Source of the DNA: Rhodococcus erythropolis NBRC 15567
GTDB taxonomy: Bacteria > Actinomycetota > Actinomycetes > Mycobacteriales > Mycobacteriaceae
Assembly: GCF_001552595.1 (NCBI RefSeq)
Contig: NZ_BCRM01000026.1
Location: 1 to 64,000, forward strand
Direction of reading: 5' to 3'
DNA length: 64,000 nucleotides
Position 1 is the first letter of the stretch. Each line of letters opens with the position of its first letter. A model generated the notes under the pieces. That model worked only from the letters and a program-made list of their open reading frames with translations, was not told the origin of the DNA and made no database searches. Positions 54,058 to 62,472 of this stretch are shown one piece after another. The position numbers and the translations under genes are program-made.

Positions 54058-55185
54058 ATGCGAATTTTGATTGTTGGCGGAGGAATCCTCGGAACGGCGC
54101 ACGCCGACGAGGCAATCCGCCGGGGACACGACGTCATCCATCTCGAACGCGAGCCCGAAGCCCGCGGTGCAACGGTACGGAACTTCGGATTGGTCTGGGT
54201 ATCCGGGCGTGCTCCGCACGAACTCGAAGCCGCGCTGCGTTCGCGCGAGCTGTGGGCGGACCTTGCCGCCCGTGTCCCCGGCGTCGGATACCGCCCGGCC
54301 GGCTCCATCACCCTCATGCGCACCGAGGAGGAGGTCGCGGTCGCGCAGGAAGCATTCGCTCGGCCGGACGCCGACAACCGAGGGTTCGCACTTCTCGATC
54401 CCGACGCCGTTCGCGTCGTCAACCCCGCGCTCCGGGGCAAGTTTCTCGGCGGACTGCACTGCACCCTGGACGCCGCTGTCGAGTCACGGCAAGCGCTCCC
54501 CGCCATCCGTTCTTACCTCGAATCCACCGGCCGTTACACCTTCCACGCCGGAACGGAAGCCCGCGAGCTCACGACGAACACCCCCGGCGTACACATCCGC
54601 GACGATCACGGTCGCAACTTCGACGCCGATCTCGTGATCGTCTGCCCCGGAGCAACACTCGGCGGATTGGCCCGCGATCTCGCCGGCGATCTCCCGTTGC
54701 GACGTGTGCGCCTGCAGATGATGCAGACCGCCCCACTCGGCGAAAAGCTCACCACCGCAATCGCTGACGGTGACAGCTTCCGCTACTACCCCGGTTTCGC
54801 CGGATCTGCCCTCGATCACCTTCGCACGGTGCAGCCACAGGAACCGACTGCCGAGGAGCACCGCATGCAACTCCTGTGCGTGCAGCGCTTGCACGGCGGT
54901 CTGACCATCGGTGACACCCACGAATACGAGGAGCCCTTCGACTTCGACGTCGACGAGGCGCCCTATCGCCATCTGTCCGGAGTGGTGGAAACACTTCTGG
55001 GGCGCGATCTTCCGCCCATCGTCAAGCGATGGGCGGGCGTCTACAGCCAGTGCCTCGACCCCTCACAACTTGTTCACCGCGCACAAGCCGCCGACAACGT
55101 CTGGGTGGTTGCCGGTCCCGGTGGCCGCGGCATGACGCTCGGCCCGGCACTGGCGGAACAAACCGCCGACCAGCTCGGTCTCTGA
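54058..55185 (+). CDS. FAD-dependent oxidoreductase (aminophosphonate oxidase type, TIGR03364-like)
   Basis: A 375-residue amine-oxidase of the glycine oxidase (DAO) family. The FAD motif MRILIVGGGILGTAHADEA is at 1-19, and GPGGRGMTLGPALAEQTADQL closes the fold at the C-terminus. This subfamily is known to sit beside PhnX-like phosphonatases (TIGR03351) and is proposed to deaminate an aminophosphonate to the aldehyde. Here it is the first gene of the six-gene operon, 25 bases before the phosphonatase, and no PhnW transaminase is present, so it probably supplies the aldehyde substrate. Confidence 0.88.
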   Translation: MRILIVGGGILGTAHADEAIRRGHDVIHLEREPEARGATVRNFGLVWVSGRAPHELEAALRSRELWADLAARVPGVGYRPAGSITLMRTEEEVAVAQEAFARPDADNRGFALLDPDAVRVVNPALRGKFLGGLHCTLDAAVESRQALPAIRSYLESTGRYTFHAGTEARELTTNTPGVHIRDDHGRNFDADLVIVCPGATLGGLARDLAGDLPLRRVRLQMMQTAPLGEKLTTAIADGDSFRYYPGFAGSALDHLRTVQPQEPTAEEHRMQLLCVQRLHGGLTIGDTHEYEEPFDFDVDEAPYRHLSGVVETLLGRDLPPIVKRWAGVYSQCLDPSQLVHRAQAADNVWVVAGPGGRGMTLGPALAEQTADQLGL

Positions 55186-55210
55186 ATCCTTCCGACAAGA
55201 AAGACTTCTC

Positions 55211-55888
55211 ATGTCTCCCATCACCCTTGCCGTTCTCGACATGGCCGGCACCACCGTCGCCGACGACGGACTGGTTCTTCGCGCGTTCGCCGCCGCTGCC
55301 GAAGCCGGCGGACTGCCTGCCGAAGGCCCGGAAGCCGACGCCGCTCGCCAGTACGTCCTCGACACCATGGGCCAGTCGAAGATCGTCGTGTTCCGGGCGA
55401 TCTTCGGTGACGAAGACCGTGCCCAGGCCGCGAACGCCGCCTTCGAAACCACTTACGATTCCCTCATCGACCAGGGCCTGGCCGAGCCGATCCCTGGCGC
55501 GGAGAAGGCGATCACCACACTGCGCGAGGCCGGCATCAAAGTTGCCTTGACCACCGGATTCAGCCGATCGACACAGGACAAACTCCTCGTCGCGCTCGGC
55601 TGGGAAACCCTCGCCGATCTCACCCTCTCCCCCGCCGAGGCCGGTCGCGGTCGACCGTACCCGGACCTGATTCTGACTGCCCTGCTCAAACTTTCGATCG
55701 ACGACGTCCACCAGATCGCCGTACTCGGCGACACGTCCAACGACGTGCTCAGCGGCATTCGTTCCGGCGCATCCATCGTCGCCGGAACTCTGACCGGCGC
55801 ACACGACGAGCAACAGCTTCGCGACGCCGGAGCCACCCACATCGTCCCGTCCGTGACGGAGTTCGCCGAACTCCTCACCCACTCCTGA
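55211..55888 (+). CDS. PhnX-like phosphonatase (HAD family, TIGR03351-like)
   Basis: A 225-residue HAD hydrolase with the phosphonatase form of the first motif, D10-M-A-G-T. A cap-domain lysine (Lys57 in DTMGQSK) matches the Schiff-base lysine of PhnX, and an Arg (Arg148 in GRGRPYPD) replaces the usual HAD lysine. GDTSNDVLSG is the last acidic motif. It should split the C-P bond of phosphonoacetaldehyde or a close relative, giving phosphate and an aldehyde. Shorter than PhnX (about 270), as expected for this subfamily. Confidence 0.92.
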   Translation: MSPITLAVLDMAGTTVADDGLVLRAFAAAAEAGGLPAEGPEADAARQYVLDTMGQSKIVVFRAIFGDEDRAQAANAAFETTYDSLIDQGLAEPIPGAEKAITTLREAGIKVALTTGFSRSTQDKLLVALGWETLADLTLSPAEAGRGRPYPDLILTALLKLSIDDVHQIAVLGDTSNDVLSGIRSGASIVAGTLTGAHDEQQLRDAGATHIVPSVTEFAELLTHS

Positions 55889-55913
55889 TCTCACCTCCGA
55901 AAAAGGAATCGTC

Positions 55914-56963
55914 ATGCGTCTACGCCCGAGCATCGCTGCGGCCGCTCTCGCCGTGTCCGTCCTTTCGTTCACCACTGCCTGCGGTGGCACCGGCACTGCT
56001 GCCGGATCAGATACCGAGACCGTCACCGTCTACAGCGCCGACGGTCTGTCCGGTTGGTACAAGGGAAGATTCGACGCCTTCACCGCGCAGACCGGTATCG
56101 CCGTCAACCTCGTGGAAGCCGGATCCGGCGAGGTCGTCTCGCGGGTCGAGAAAGAACAGTCCAACCCACAGGCGGACGTGATCATCACGCTGCCGCCGTT
56201 CATCCAGAAGGCCGACGCCCAAGGTCTGCTCGAGCCCAGCGGAATCGACACCTCCGCCGTTCCCGCGGACGAGAAGGACGACGCCGGCAAATACGTACCC
56301 GTCGTCGAGAATTACCTCTCGTTCATCGCCAATCCGACTGCATCACCCGCCCCACAATCTTGGGACGATCTGCTCACTGATCAGTTCAAGGGCAAGTTGC
56401 AGTACTCCACGCCCGGCCAGGCCGGCGACGGTACCGCGGTGTTGTTGCTGCTCCAGCATCTGATGGGCAAGGAAGGCGCACTCGACTACCTCGGAAAGCT
56501 CCAGGCCAACAACGTCGGTCCCTCGTCCTCCACCGGAAAGCTCCAGCCCAAGGTCAGCAACGGGGAACTCCTGGTCGCCAACGGTGACGTCCAGATGAAC
56601 CTCGCCTCCATCGCCGACGACGGCTCGAAGTTCGACATCTTCTTCCCCGCGGGAGCCGACGGCACTCGCACCACCATTGCACTGCCCTACGTGATGGGCC
56701 TCGCCAAGAGCGCACCGAGCAGCGAACAAGCCAAGAAGTTGATGGAGTTCCTGCTCTCCGAAGAATCCCAGAAGACCGTCGCCACCGATGCACTCGGCGT
56801 ATCGGTCCGCGAGGACGTCCGAAGCAGTGCCGGTGAATCGACCGACAAGAACACGCCTTCGGGAGTTCTGCAGGGCGTCAACGTGTGGACCCCGAACTGG
56901 AACGACGTCCTCAGCTCGCTCGACGCCGACATCGCCGCTTACCAGAAAGCCACCGGGAGCTGA
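55914..56963 (+). CDS. ABC transporter substrate-binding lipoprotein, 2-aminoethylphosphonate type (PhnS-like)
   Basis: A 349-residue binding protein with lipobox TTAC (Cys23). The mature fold is of the iron(III)/AEP-type class: VTVYSADGLSGWYKGRFDAF, EAGSGEVVSRVEKEQSNPQADVI, and a long C-terminal GVNVWTPNWNDVLSSLDADI helix. Its neighbours (ATPase, two permeases, phosphonatase) identify it as the aminophosphonate receptor of a PhnSTUV-like importer. It lies 25 bases after the phosphonatase. Confidence 0.88.
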   Translation: MRLRPSIAAAALAVSVLSFTTACGGTGTAAGSDTETVTVYSADGLSGWYKGRFDAFTAQTGIAVNLVEAGSGEVVSRVEKEQSNPQADVIITLPPFIQKADAQGLLEPSGIDTSAVPADEKDDAGKYVPVVENYLSFIANPTASPAPQSWDDLLTDQFKGKLQYSTPGQAGDGTAVLLLLQHLMGKEGALDYLGKLQANNVGPSSSTGKLQPKVSNGELLVANGDVQMNLASIADDGSKFDIFFPAGADGTRTTIALPYVMGLAKSAPSSEQAKKLMEFLLSEESQKTVATDALGVSVREDVRSSAGESTDKNTPSGVLQGVNVWTPNWNDVLSSLDADIAAYQKATGS

Positions 56964-56965
56964 TC

Positions 56966-58141
56966 ATGGCAAGAACCAGACTGGGGCGGACGCTCCCCGA
57001 GACCGTCGGTGTTCACGGAGCGATCGAACATTCCGCTCCGGCCATCACCTTCGATCGCGTCAACGTCGCCTACGGCCGCGGGAAGACCGCAACCCATGCA
57101 CTCGTCGATTTCAATCTGCGAGTGGCACCGGGTGAAACTGTGGCACTGCTGGGGCCCAGTGGATCCGGCAAGTCGACCGCCCTGAAGGCCCTCGCGGGAT
57201 TTGTCCGCCCCACGTCCGGTTCCGTCAAGCTCGGCACCCGAGACGTCACCAATCTGCCTCCCGCACAACGCGGTATCGGCGTCGTCGTTCAGTCGTACGC
57301 TCTTTTCCCGCACATGCGAGTTTCCGAGAACGTAGCCTTCGGACTCCGAGCCCATCGCGTGCCGCGCTCGGAGATCGGCCCTCGCGTAGCCGAAGCCCTC
57401 GACATGGTCGGGATGTCGGCGTACGGAAAGCGCCTTCCCCGTGAGCTTTCCGGCGGTCAACAGCAGCGAATCGCAATCGCCCGAGCCTTGGCAATTCGCC
57501 CTGGAGTACTCCTCCTCGACGAACCACTGGCCGCCCTGGATGCGCAACTTCGCGAGAGCATGCTCGGCGAACTGGCGAGACTGCGCGCCGCACTACCTGA
57601 CACAGCCATGCTCTATGTGACGCACGATCAGAGTGAAGCCCTGGCGCTCGCAGACCGAATCGCAGTGATGCGCAACGCCAGACTCGCGGACATCGACACC
57701 GCCGAGGCCTTGTGGAAACGCCCGCCGTCCAGCTTCACCGCGGCCTTCCTCGGGGGTGCCAACCTGTTGCCCTGCACCGTCACACGCGTCATCGGCACCT
57801 CCGCACTGGTCTCGATCGGTGGCACGCCGTTCACCGCTCACGCCCCGCAGCCCGAGATCGGGCACATCGAATGGGAGTCCGACATGGACGCCTACCTGTG
57901 TGTTCGTCCACACGCGGTAGGCGTAACCGGCGTCGGCGCACGAGGATCATTCCCGGCGCGCATCGTCTCGAGCGTCTGGCGCGGTTCCACGACGCGTCTG
58001 ACGCTGGCTGTCCGTGGCCTCGACGACGTCCGCGTCGACGTGGATGTTCCAGAGCACGACGAACGACCGGTCGACACCGAAGTGGGCGTCGTCTTGCCCA
58101 CGGACGGCAGTGTCCTGGTTCCGGCGGATCGCCACCCATGA
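56966..58141 (+). CDS. ABC transporter ATP-binding protein (PhnT-like)
   Basis: A 391-residue ATPase of the POPT/putrescine-AEP importer group. Walker A GPSGSGKST, Q-loop VVQSYALF, signature ELSGGQQQRIAIARAL, Walker B LLLDEPLAALD and switch H-loop YVTHDQSEA are all intact. The C-terminal TOBE-like regulatory domain (about 270-390) binds or senses substrate in this group. The ATG at 56966 follows the preceding stop by two bases. An N-terminal extension of about 25 residues precedes the ATPase fold. Confidence 0.92.
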   Translation: MARTRLGRTLPETVGVHGAIEHSAPAITFDRVNVAYGRGKTATHALVDFNLRVAPGETVALLGPSGSGKSTALKALAGFVRPTSGSVKLGTRDVTNLPPAQRGIGVVVQSYALFPHMRVSENVAFGLRAHRVPRSEIGPRVAEALDMVGMSAYGKRLPRELSGGQQQRIAIARALAIRPGVLLLDEPLAALDAQLRESMLGELARLRAALPDTAMLYVTHDQSEALALADRIAVMRNARLADIDTAEALWKRPPSSFTAAFLGGANLLPCTVTRVIGTSALVSIGGTPFTAHAPQPEIGHIEWESDMDAYLCVRPHAVGVTGVGARGSFPARIVSSVWRGSTTRLTLAVRGLDDVRVDVDVPEHDERPVDTEVGVVLPTDGSVLVPADRHP

Positions 58142-59040
58142 CGACAACCTTGGAACGCCCCGAAACCGCTGTGCCCCAGCACAAAGACCCGATCCCGTGG
58201 CGCCGGATCGGGTGGACGCTACCGCCACTGCTTCTAGTCCTCGTGTTTGCTGTCTACCCCACTGCGCGTGTCCTCACGGAATCGCTGAGCACCGGAAGCG
58301 GCACCGGGTTGTCCACGTGGTCCTCCGTGCTCGGTTCGGAACTGTTCAGGACCGCACTCTGGCGGACCATCCAGATCGCCGTGGCGTCGACTCTGGGGTG
58401 CCTGATCCTGGGAACCTTCCTCGCCTTGGTGCTTGCCTTCGTTCCATTCGCCGGATCCAAGGTGGTGGGGCGATTGATCGACACCGTGCTCGCCCTGCCG
58501 TCATTCCTGATCACGCTGGCGTTCACGTTTCTGTACGGCACGGCCGGCGCCGTCAACGCCTTGATCATCAGCATCACCGGCGACGCGAGCGGCCCGCTGA
58601 ACTTCCTGAACACTCCGTTCGGAGTCATCGCGGCCGAAATCACCTTCTTCACGCCCTTTGTCGTGCGTCCGCTGTTGGCCGCGTTCACCCAGATTCCGCG
58701 TGAACAGCTCGACGTTGCAGCCAGTCTCGGCGCGTCACCCGTCCGAGTTCTGCGGCAGGTGGTGATGCCGGAAGCGTGGCCAGCCCTCCTGGCCGGTGGA
58801 TCACTCGTACTTCTGATGACACTGAATGAATTCGGCATCGTGCTCTTCACCGGAGCAAAAGACGTCGTAACTCTTCCGGTCCTCATCTACACCCGCGGCA
58901 TTGTCACCTTCGACTTGCCCGGCGCGGCAGTGATCGCGACGGTCCAGGTCGCACTCTCACTCGGCCTGTACTGCCTCTACCGATTCACCTTCAACAGATT
59001 GATGGGAGGCAGCCGTGCTGCTGTGGACACGAAGCTCTAG
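58138..59040 (+). CDS. ABC transporter permease (PhnU-like)
   Basis: A 300-residue permease with six membrane helices and the BPD_transp_1 loop REQLDVAASLGASPVRVLRQVVMPEAWPALLAGG (EAA motif) near residue 205. It forms the membrane channel with the next gene product. The ATG at 58138 overlaps the ATPase stop (ATGA). Confidence 0.92.
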   Translation: MTTTLERPETAVPQHKDPIPWRRIGWTLPPLLLVLVFAVYPTARVLTESLSTGSGTGLSTWSSVLGSELFRTALWRTIQIAVASTLGCLILGTFLALVLAFVPFAGSKVVGRLIDTVLALPSFLITLAFTFLYGTAGAVNALIISITGDASGPLNFLNTPFGVIAAEITFFTPFVVRPLLAAFTQIPREQLDVAASLGASPVRVLRQVVMPEAWPALLAGGSLVLLMTLNEFGIVLFTGAKDVVTLPVLIYTRGIVTFDLPGAAVIATVQVALSLGLYCLYRFTFNRLMGGSRAAVDTKL

Positions 59041-59800
59041 GGCTCTCGTACTCGGATTCTTCACCCTCGTCGTCGCGGTGGTTTTTGTCGCGCCCATCGC
59101 CACCGTCGTCGCGGCTGCCTTGGCCGGATCGTGGACCGGTCCACTTCCGTCGAATCTCGGCGGCAAGAACTTCTCCACGGCGCTGTCCGACGAGAACTTC
59201 GCCAGCCTGATCGTCAGTTTGCAGACTGCATTCATCGCGGGGGCATTGGCATTGATCGTCGGAACGTGGGCCGCGCTGGCCTCTCGTGAGGCACCGATGT
59301 GGCTGCGGCGCATCACCGATGCCGTATTCCATTTACCGATTGCAGTTCCGTCGGTCGCGATCGGCTTGGGTCTGTTGATCACTTTCAACGAGCGCCCACT
59401 GCTGCTCGGCGGCACCAAATGGATCGTGATTCTCGCTCACACGGTTTTGGTGCTTGCCTTTGCCTTCAGTTCCGTATCGGCCGCGCTCGAACGGCTCGAT
59501 CCCGCCTACCGTCAAGCTGCCGAATCACTCGGCGCCGGCCCAGTGCGGGTGCTGACCCGGGTGACGCTACCGCTGCTGCTCCCAGCGTTGGGTGCGGCCG
59601 CCGGGCTTTCCATCGCACTGTCGATGGGTGAGCTGGGCGCAACGGTCATGGTCTACCCGGCGACATGGAAGACCTTGCCGGTCAGCATCTTCGGACTCAC
59701 CGACCGCGGCCAGGTATTTCTTGCCGCAGCAAATACGACACTGCTGCTCGCAGTTACCCTGATCGCCCTCATGGTGGTCGGCAGAATCCGTCGGCGCTGA
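59015..59800 (+). CDS. ABC transporter permease (PhnV-like)
   Basis: A 261-residue permease with six membrane helices and the EAA loop DPAYRQAAESLGAGPVRVLTRVTLPLLLPALG near residue 165. It is the last gene of the aminophosphonate operon. The GTG at 59015 lies inside the preceding permease gene (26-base overlap), which supports strong translational coupling and a heterodimeric channel. A very long inverted repeat directly follows its stop. Confidence 0.9.
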   Translation: MLLWTRSSRALVLGFFTLVVAVVFVAPIATVVAAALAGSWTGPLPSNLGGKNFSTALSDENFASLIVSLQTAFIAGALALIVGTWAALASREAPMWLRRITDAVFHLPIAVPSVAIGLGLLITFNERPLLLGGTKWIVILAHTVLVLAFAFSSVSAALERLDPAYRQAAESLGAGPVRVLTRVTLPLLLPALGAAAGLSIALSMGELGATVMVYPATWKTLPVSIFGLTDRGQVFLAAANTTLLLAVTLIALMVVGRIRRR

Positions 59801-59854
59801 CCTTGCTGTGCGCCTTTATTAACCGCCCGCGGTTAATAAAGGCGCACAGCAAGG
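59801..59854. terminator. 24-bp perfect inverted repeat, bidirectional terminator
   Basis: Arms 59801-59824 and 59831-59854 are perfectly complementary over 24 bp with a 6-base loop. Each arm contains a GCGCCTTTATTAACC-type stretch, so the stem itself carries the T-rich part. It fills the space between two converging genes and should end both transcripts. Longer than normal terminators. Confidence 0.85.
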
Positions 59855-59857
59855 GGT

Positions 59858-61480
59858 TTAGCCCTTCCTCAAGATGTACCGCTGAACCTTGCCGCTCGGG
59901 GTCTTGGGAAGGTTCGGAACAAAGTGCACTGTGCGTGGGTACGCGTGCGCTGCAAACTTCTTCTTCACCAGGGTTTGCAGTTCCTTCTCGAGTTCGTCGT
60001 CACCGTCGACACCTTCGCGAAGTACGACGAACGCTTCGAGGACCTCACCGCGCAACTCGTCGGGCATGCCCACCACTGCCGCCTCGATGACGTGCTCGTG
60101 CATGACCAGCACGCTCTCGACGTCGAAGGGACCGATGCGGTAGCCCGCCATGATGATGACGTCGTCGTCGCGCGAGGAGAAGAAGAAGAATCCGTCCTCG
60201 TCCGTCATTCCGGCGTCACCGGTGATGTACCAGCGACCGTCTTCGCTGAATCGCTGCTTCGTCTTCTCCGGCGCATCGACGTATCCGGTGAACCACATCA
60301 ACGGGCTGTTGTGAGTATCGATCGCCACGCGTCCCTGAGTGCGAGCCGGTGCGATGTCATCCGAATTGTCCTCCAGCACAGCGGCAGACCAGCCCGGCAA
60401 CGGACGACCCATGGATCCTGGACGGACGTCCTCGCGGAGTCCGTCGGCCCAGGCGTTGACGATGAACATGCCGTGCTCGGTCTGGCCGTAGTGATCACGA
60501 ACCTCGACGCCCAACGAGTTCTTCGACCACGCAACAACATCCGGAGTCAAGGGCTCACCGGCCGAGGACGCGCGGCGAAGCGAGATGCCTTCCGGAACGG
60601 GTGCCTTGTCGGCACGCAGACTGCGGTACACGGTCGGAGCAGCGGCAAAATTGGTGACACCGAACTTCTCGATGATCTGCCACGTCAGCGGCGCGGAGAA
60701 TCCGGCGTGCAGCAGAATGCTTCGCGTGCCGGCGGCAAGCGGACCGAGCAACGCGTAGTACAGCCCGTACGCCCAGCCCGGGTCTGCGGCGTTCCAGAAC
60801 ACGTCGTCGCCGCGGACGTCGAGGCCGAACTCCTGGTAGGCGTGGAACGACGCGAGCGCGCGCACCGGAACCGGCACGCCCTTGGGTGTCCCCGTGGTGC
60901 CACTGGTGAACAACTGCACCATCGGTGCGTTGCCGCCGACTGCCTGAGCAGCGCCCTTCGGGTCTTCGGCATCCTGAGCTGCGACAAGTGCGTCGAAGTC
61001 CAACTCGTCGCCGGCCGCGCCGCCCGCGACGATGACCTGCCACGCTGCGTCGGCGGGGATGTCCTCGCCCGGCGCGAGCTTGTCGAGCTGATTGGCGTCG
61101 GAAACGACCACCTTCGCGCCACTGGCCGTCAAGCGGAAAGCGATGGCCGGCGAAGCGAACGCCGTGAACAAGGGCACGTGGACCGCGCCCCGGCGCCAGA
61201 TTCCGAGGAGCGCGACCACGAGGTCCGCAGACTTGCCCATCAAGGTCGCGACGTTGTCACCCGGCTCGACTCCGAGGCCGGCCAGAGCTGCCGCGAAACG
61301 CGCGGACTGCTCACGTAGATGACCGTAAGTGAGGTCCACCGAGCTAAGGTCTGCCTCGACGACGGTGAATGCAACGCCATCCGCGGGATGCCGATCGCAG
61401 AGCAATTCTGCGGCGCTGGCATGCGGGGTGTCGTACTGGTCCAGCAGCTCGCGCACCCGTGCGGTGGGATCGGTGCTCAT
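59858..61480 (-). CDS. AMP-forming acyl-CoA synthetase (acetyl/medium-chain type)
   Basis: A 540-residue adenylate-forming enzyme. The A3 core FTSGTTGTPKGVPVP, A5 GQTEHGMFIV (near 320), A7/A8 YITGDAGMTDEDG and SSRDDDVIIMAGYRIGPFDVESVL, and the catalytic Lys in PKTPSGKVQRYIL near the C-terminus are intact. It activates a carboxylic acid with ATP and CoA; chain length is not evident. The ATG at 61480 has AAGGAG seven bases upstream. It is divergent from a LuxR-type regulator gene that may control it. Confidence 0.92.
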   Translation of the reverse strand: MSTDPTARVRELLDQYDTPHASAAELLCDRHPADGVAFTVVEADLSSVDLTYGHLREQSARFAAALAGLGVEPGDNVATLMGKSADLVVALLGIWRRGAVHVPLFTAFASPAIAFRLTASGAKVVVSDANQLDKLAPGEDIPADAAWQVIVAGGAAGDELDFDALVAAQDAEDPKGAAQAVGGNAPMVQLFTSGTTGTPKGVPVPVRALASFHAYQEFGLDVRGDDVFWNAADPGWAYGLYYALLGPLAAGTRSILLHAGFSAPLTWQIIEKFGVTNFAAAPTVYRSLRADKAPVPEGISLRRASSAGEPLTPDVVAWSKNSLGVEVRDHYGQTEHGMFIVNAWADGLREDVRPGSMGRPLPGWSAAVLEDNSDDIAPARTQGRVAIDTHNSPLMWFTGYVDAPEKTKQRFSEDGRWYITGDAGMTDEDGFFFFSSRDDDVIIMAGYRIGPFDVESVLVMHEHVIEAAVVGMPDELRGEVLEAFVVLREGVDGDDELEKELQTLVKKKFAAHAYPRTVHFVPNLPKTPSGKVQRYILRKG

Positions 61481-61610
61481 CAACTTGCTCCTTATCGATC
61501 GTCGTATGGTTGGCCCGACCGGTTACGTTGGCGGCTCGTCATACGTACTGTTCACCCCCTATGATCTAGCTCACAAGAGAACTTCACTACCCCCAGAAAG
61601 GGGTACCTGC

Positions 61611-62468
61611 GTGAATCGACATGCTTCGTCACTTCTGCGTCCCCGCGACGGGGACGCTATGCGAGGTGAACTCCGAACAATTGCAGCTCAGGGCGTTGTT
61701 CCCGTGCTGTTCGGAGGCGAGGTCCAGGACGGAACCCTGCACCTGAGCGAATTCGTCGGCACCCGCACCAACAATCTCAAGGGCTTGGCCATCCCGCCGC
61801 GCTCGGGCATGGGCGGACGCGTCGTCGCCCAGGGTTCACCGATCACCGTCAACGATTACGGCAATTCGCAGTCCATCACTCATCACTTCGACCGGCCTGT
61901 TCTGAGCGAGGGCCTGCATTCGATCATCGCCGTTCCGGTCATGGTGTCCGGCAAATCGCGCGCTGTCCTCTACGCCGCGATCCGTGATTCCGCTCCCCTC
62001 GGCGATCGCACAGCAGACGTCATGGTCAGCGCATCCCGGCGCCTCGGGATGGAGTTCGCCATCCGCGACGAGGTCGATCGTCGCCTGCAACTACTTCAGG
62101 CCGCCGCCGCGACCACCGCCGACGGTATGTCTTCGGAAGAGATCCGCGGAGTCCACGCCGAACTACGCAGTGTCGCCCAGACCGTGACCGACACCGACTT
62201 GCAGACCAAACTCCGCGGACTTTCCCAGCGTTTGGCCAACCTGCTGCGGCCTACCGCCGACGCCGAATCCGCCGTCGCACTCACCCCACGTGAAGTGGAT
62301 GTTCTCTCGCAAGTCGCACTCGGCTGCACCAACATCGAAGCCGGCCAAAGGCTTTCCCTTCGACCTGAAACAGTCAAGAGCTATCTGCGAAGCGCGATGG
62401 GAAAGCTGGACGCGAGCTCACGCCACGAAGCCGTGGTGACCGCCCGCAGGTTGGGACTGCTCCCCTGA
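61611..62468 (+). CDS. LuxR-family regulator with GAF-like sensor
   Basis: A 285-residue regulator. A GAF-like ligand domain covers about 25-150 (SGMGGRVVAQGSPITVNDYG; HSIIAVPVMVSGKSRAVLYAAI). The C-terminal LuxR helix-turn-helix (about 220-285) has LTPREVDVLSQVALGCTNIEAGQRLSLRPETVKSYLRSAMGKL. GTG at 61611 follows AGAAAGGGG with a normal gap. It is divergent from the acyl-CoA synthetase (130 bases), so control of that gene by its substrate or acyl-CoA is likely. Its stop is four bases from the converging penicillin-binding protein stop. Confidence 0.9.
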   Translation: MNRHASSLLRPRDGDAMRGELRTIAAQGVVPVLFGGEVQDGTLHLSEFVGTRTNNLKGLAIPPRSGMGGRVVAQGSPITVNDYGNSQSITHHFDRPVLSEGLHSIIAVPVMVSGKSRAVLYAAIRDSAPLGDRTADVMVSASRRLGMEFAIRDEVDRRLQLLQAAAATTADGMSSEEIRGVHAELRSVAQTVTDTDLQTKLRGLSQRLANLLRPTADAESAVALTPREVDVLSQVALGCTNIEAGQRLSLRPETVKSYLRSAMGKLDASSRHEAVVTARRLGLLP

Positions 62469-62472
62469 CGGG

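Noticed and set aside
61550-61570. TATGAT in front of the LuxR-type gene as a -10 promoter element
   Set aside because: No good -35 sequence at the right distance (CGTCAT only); could be chance.
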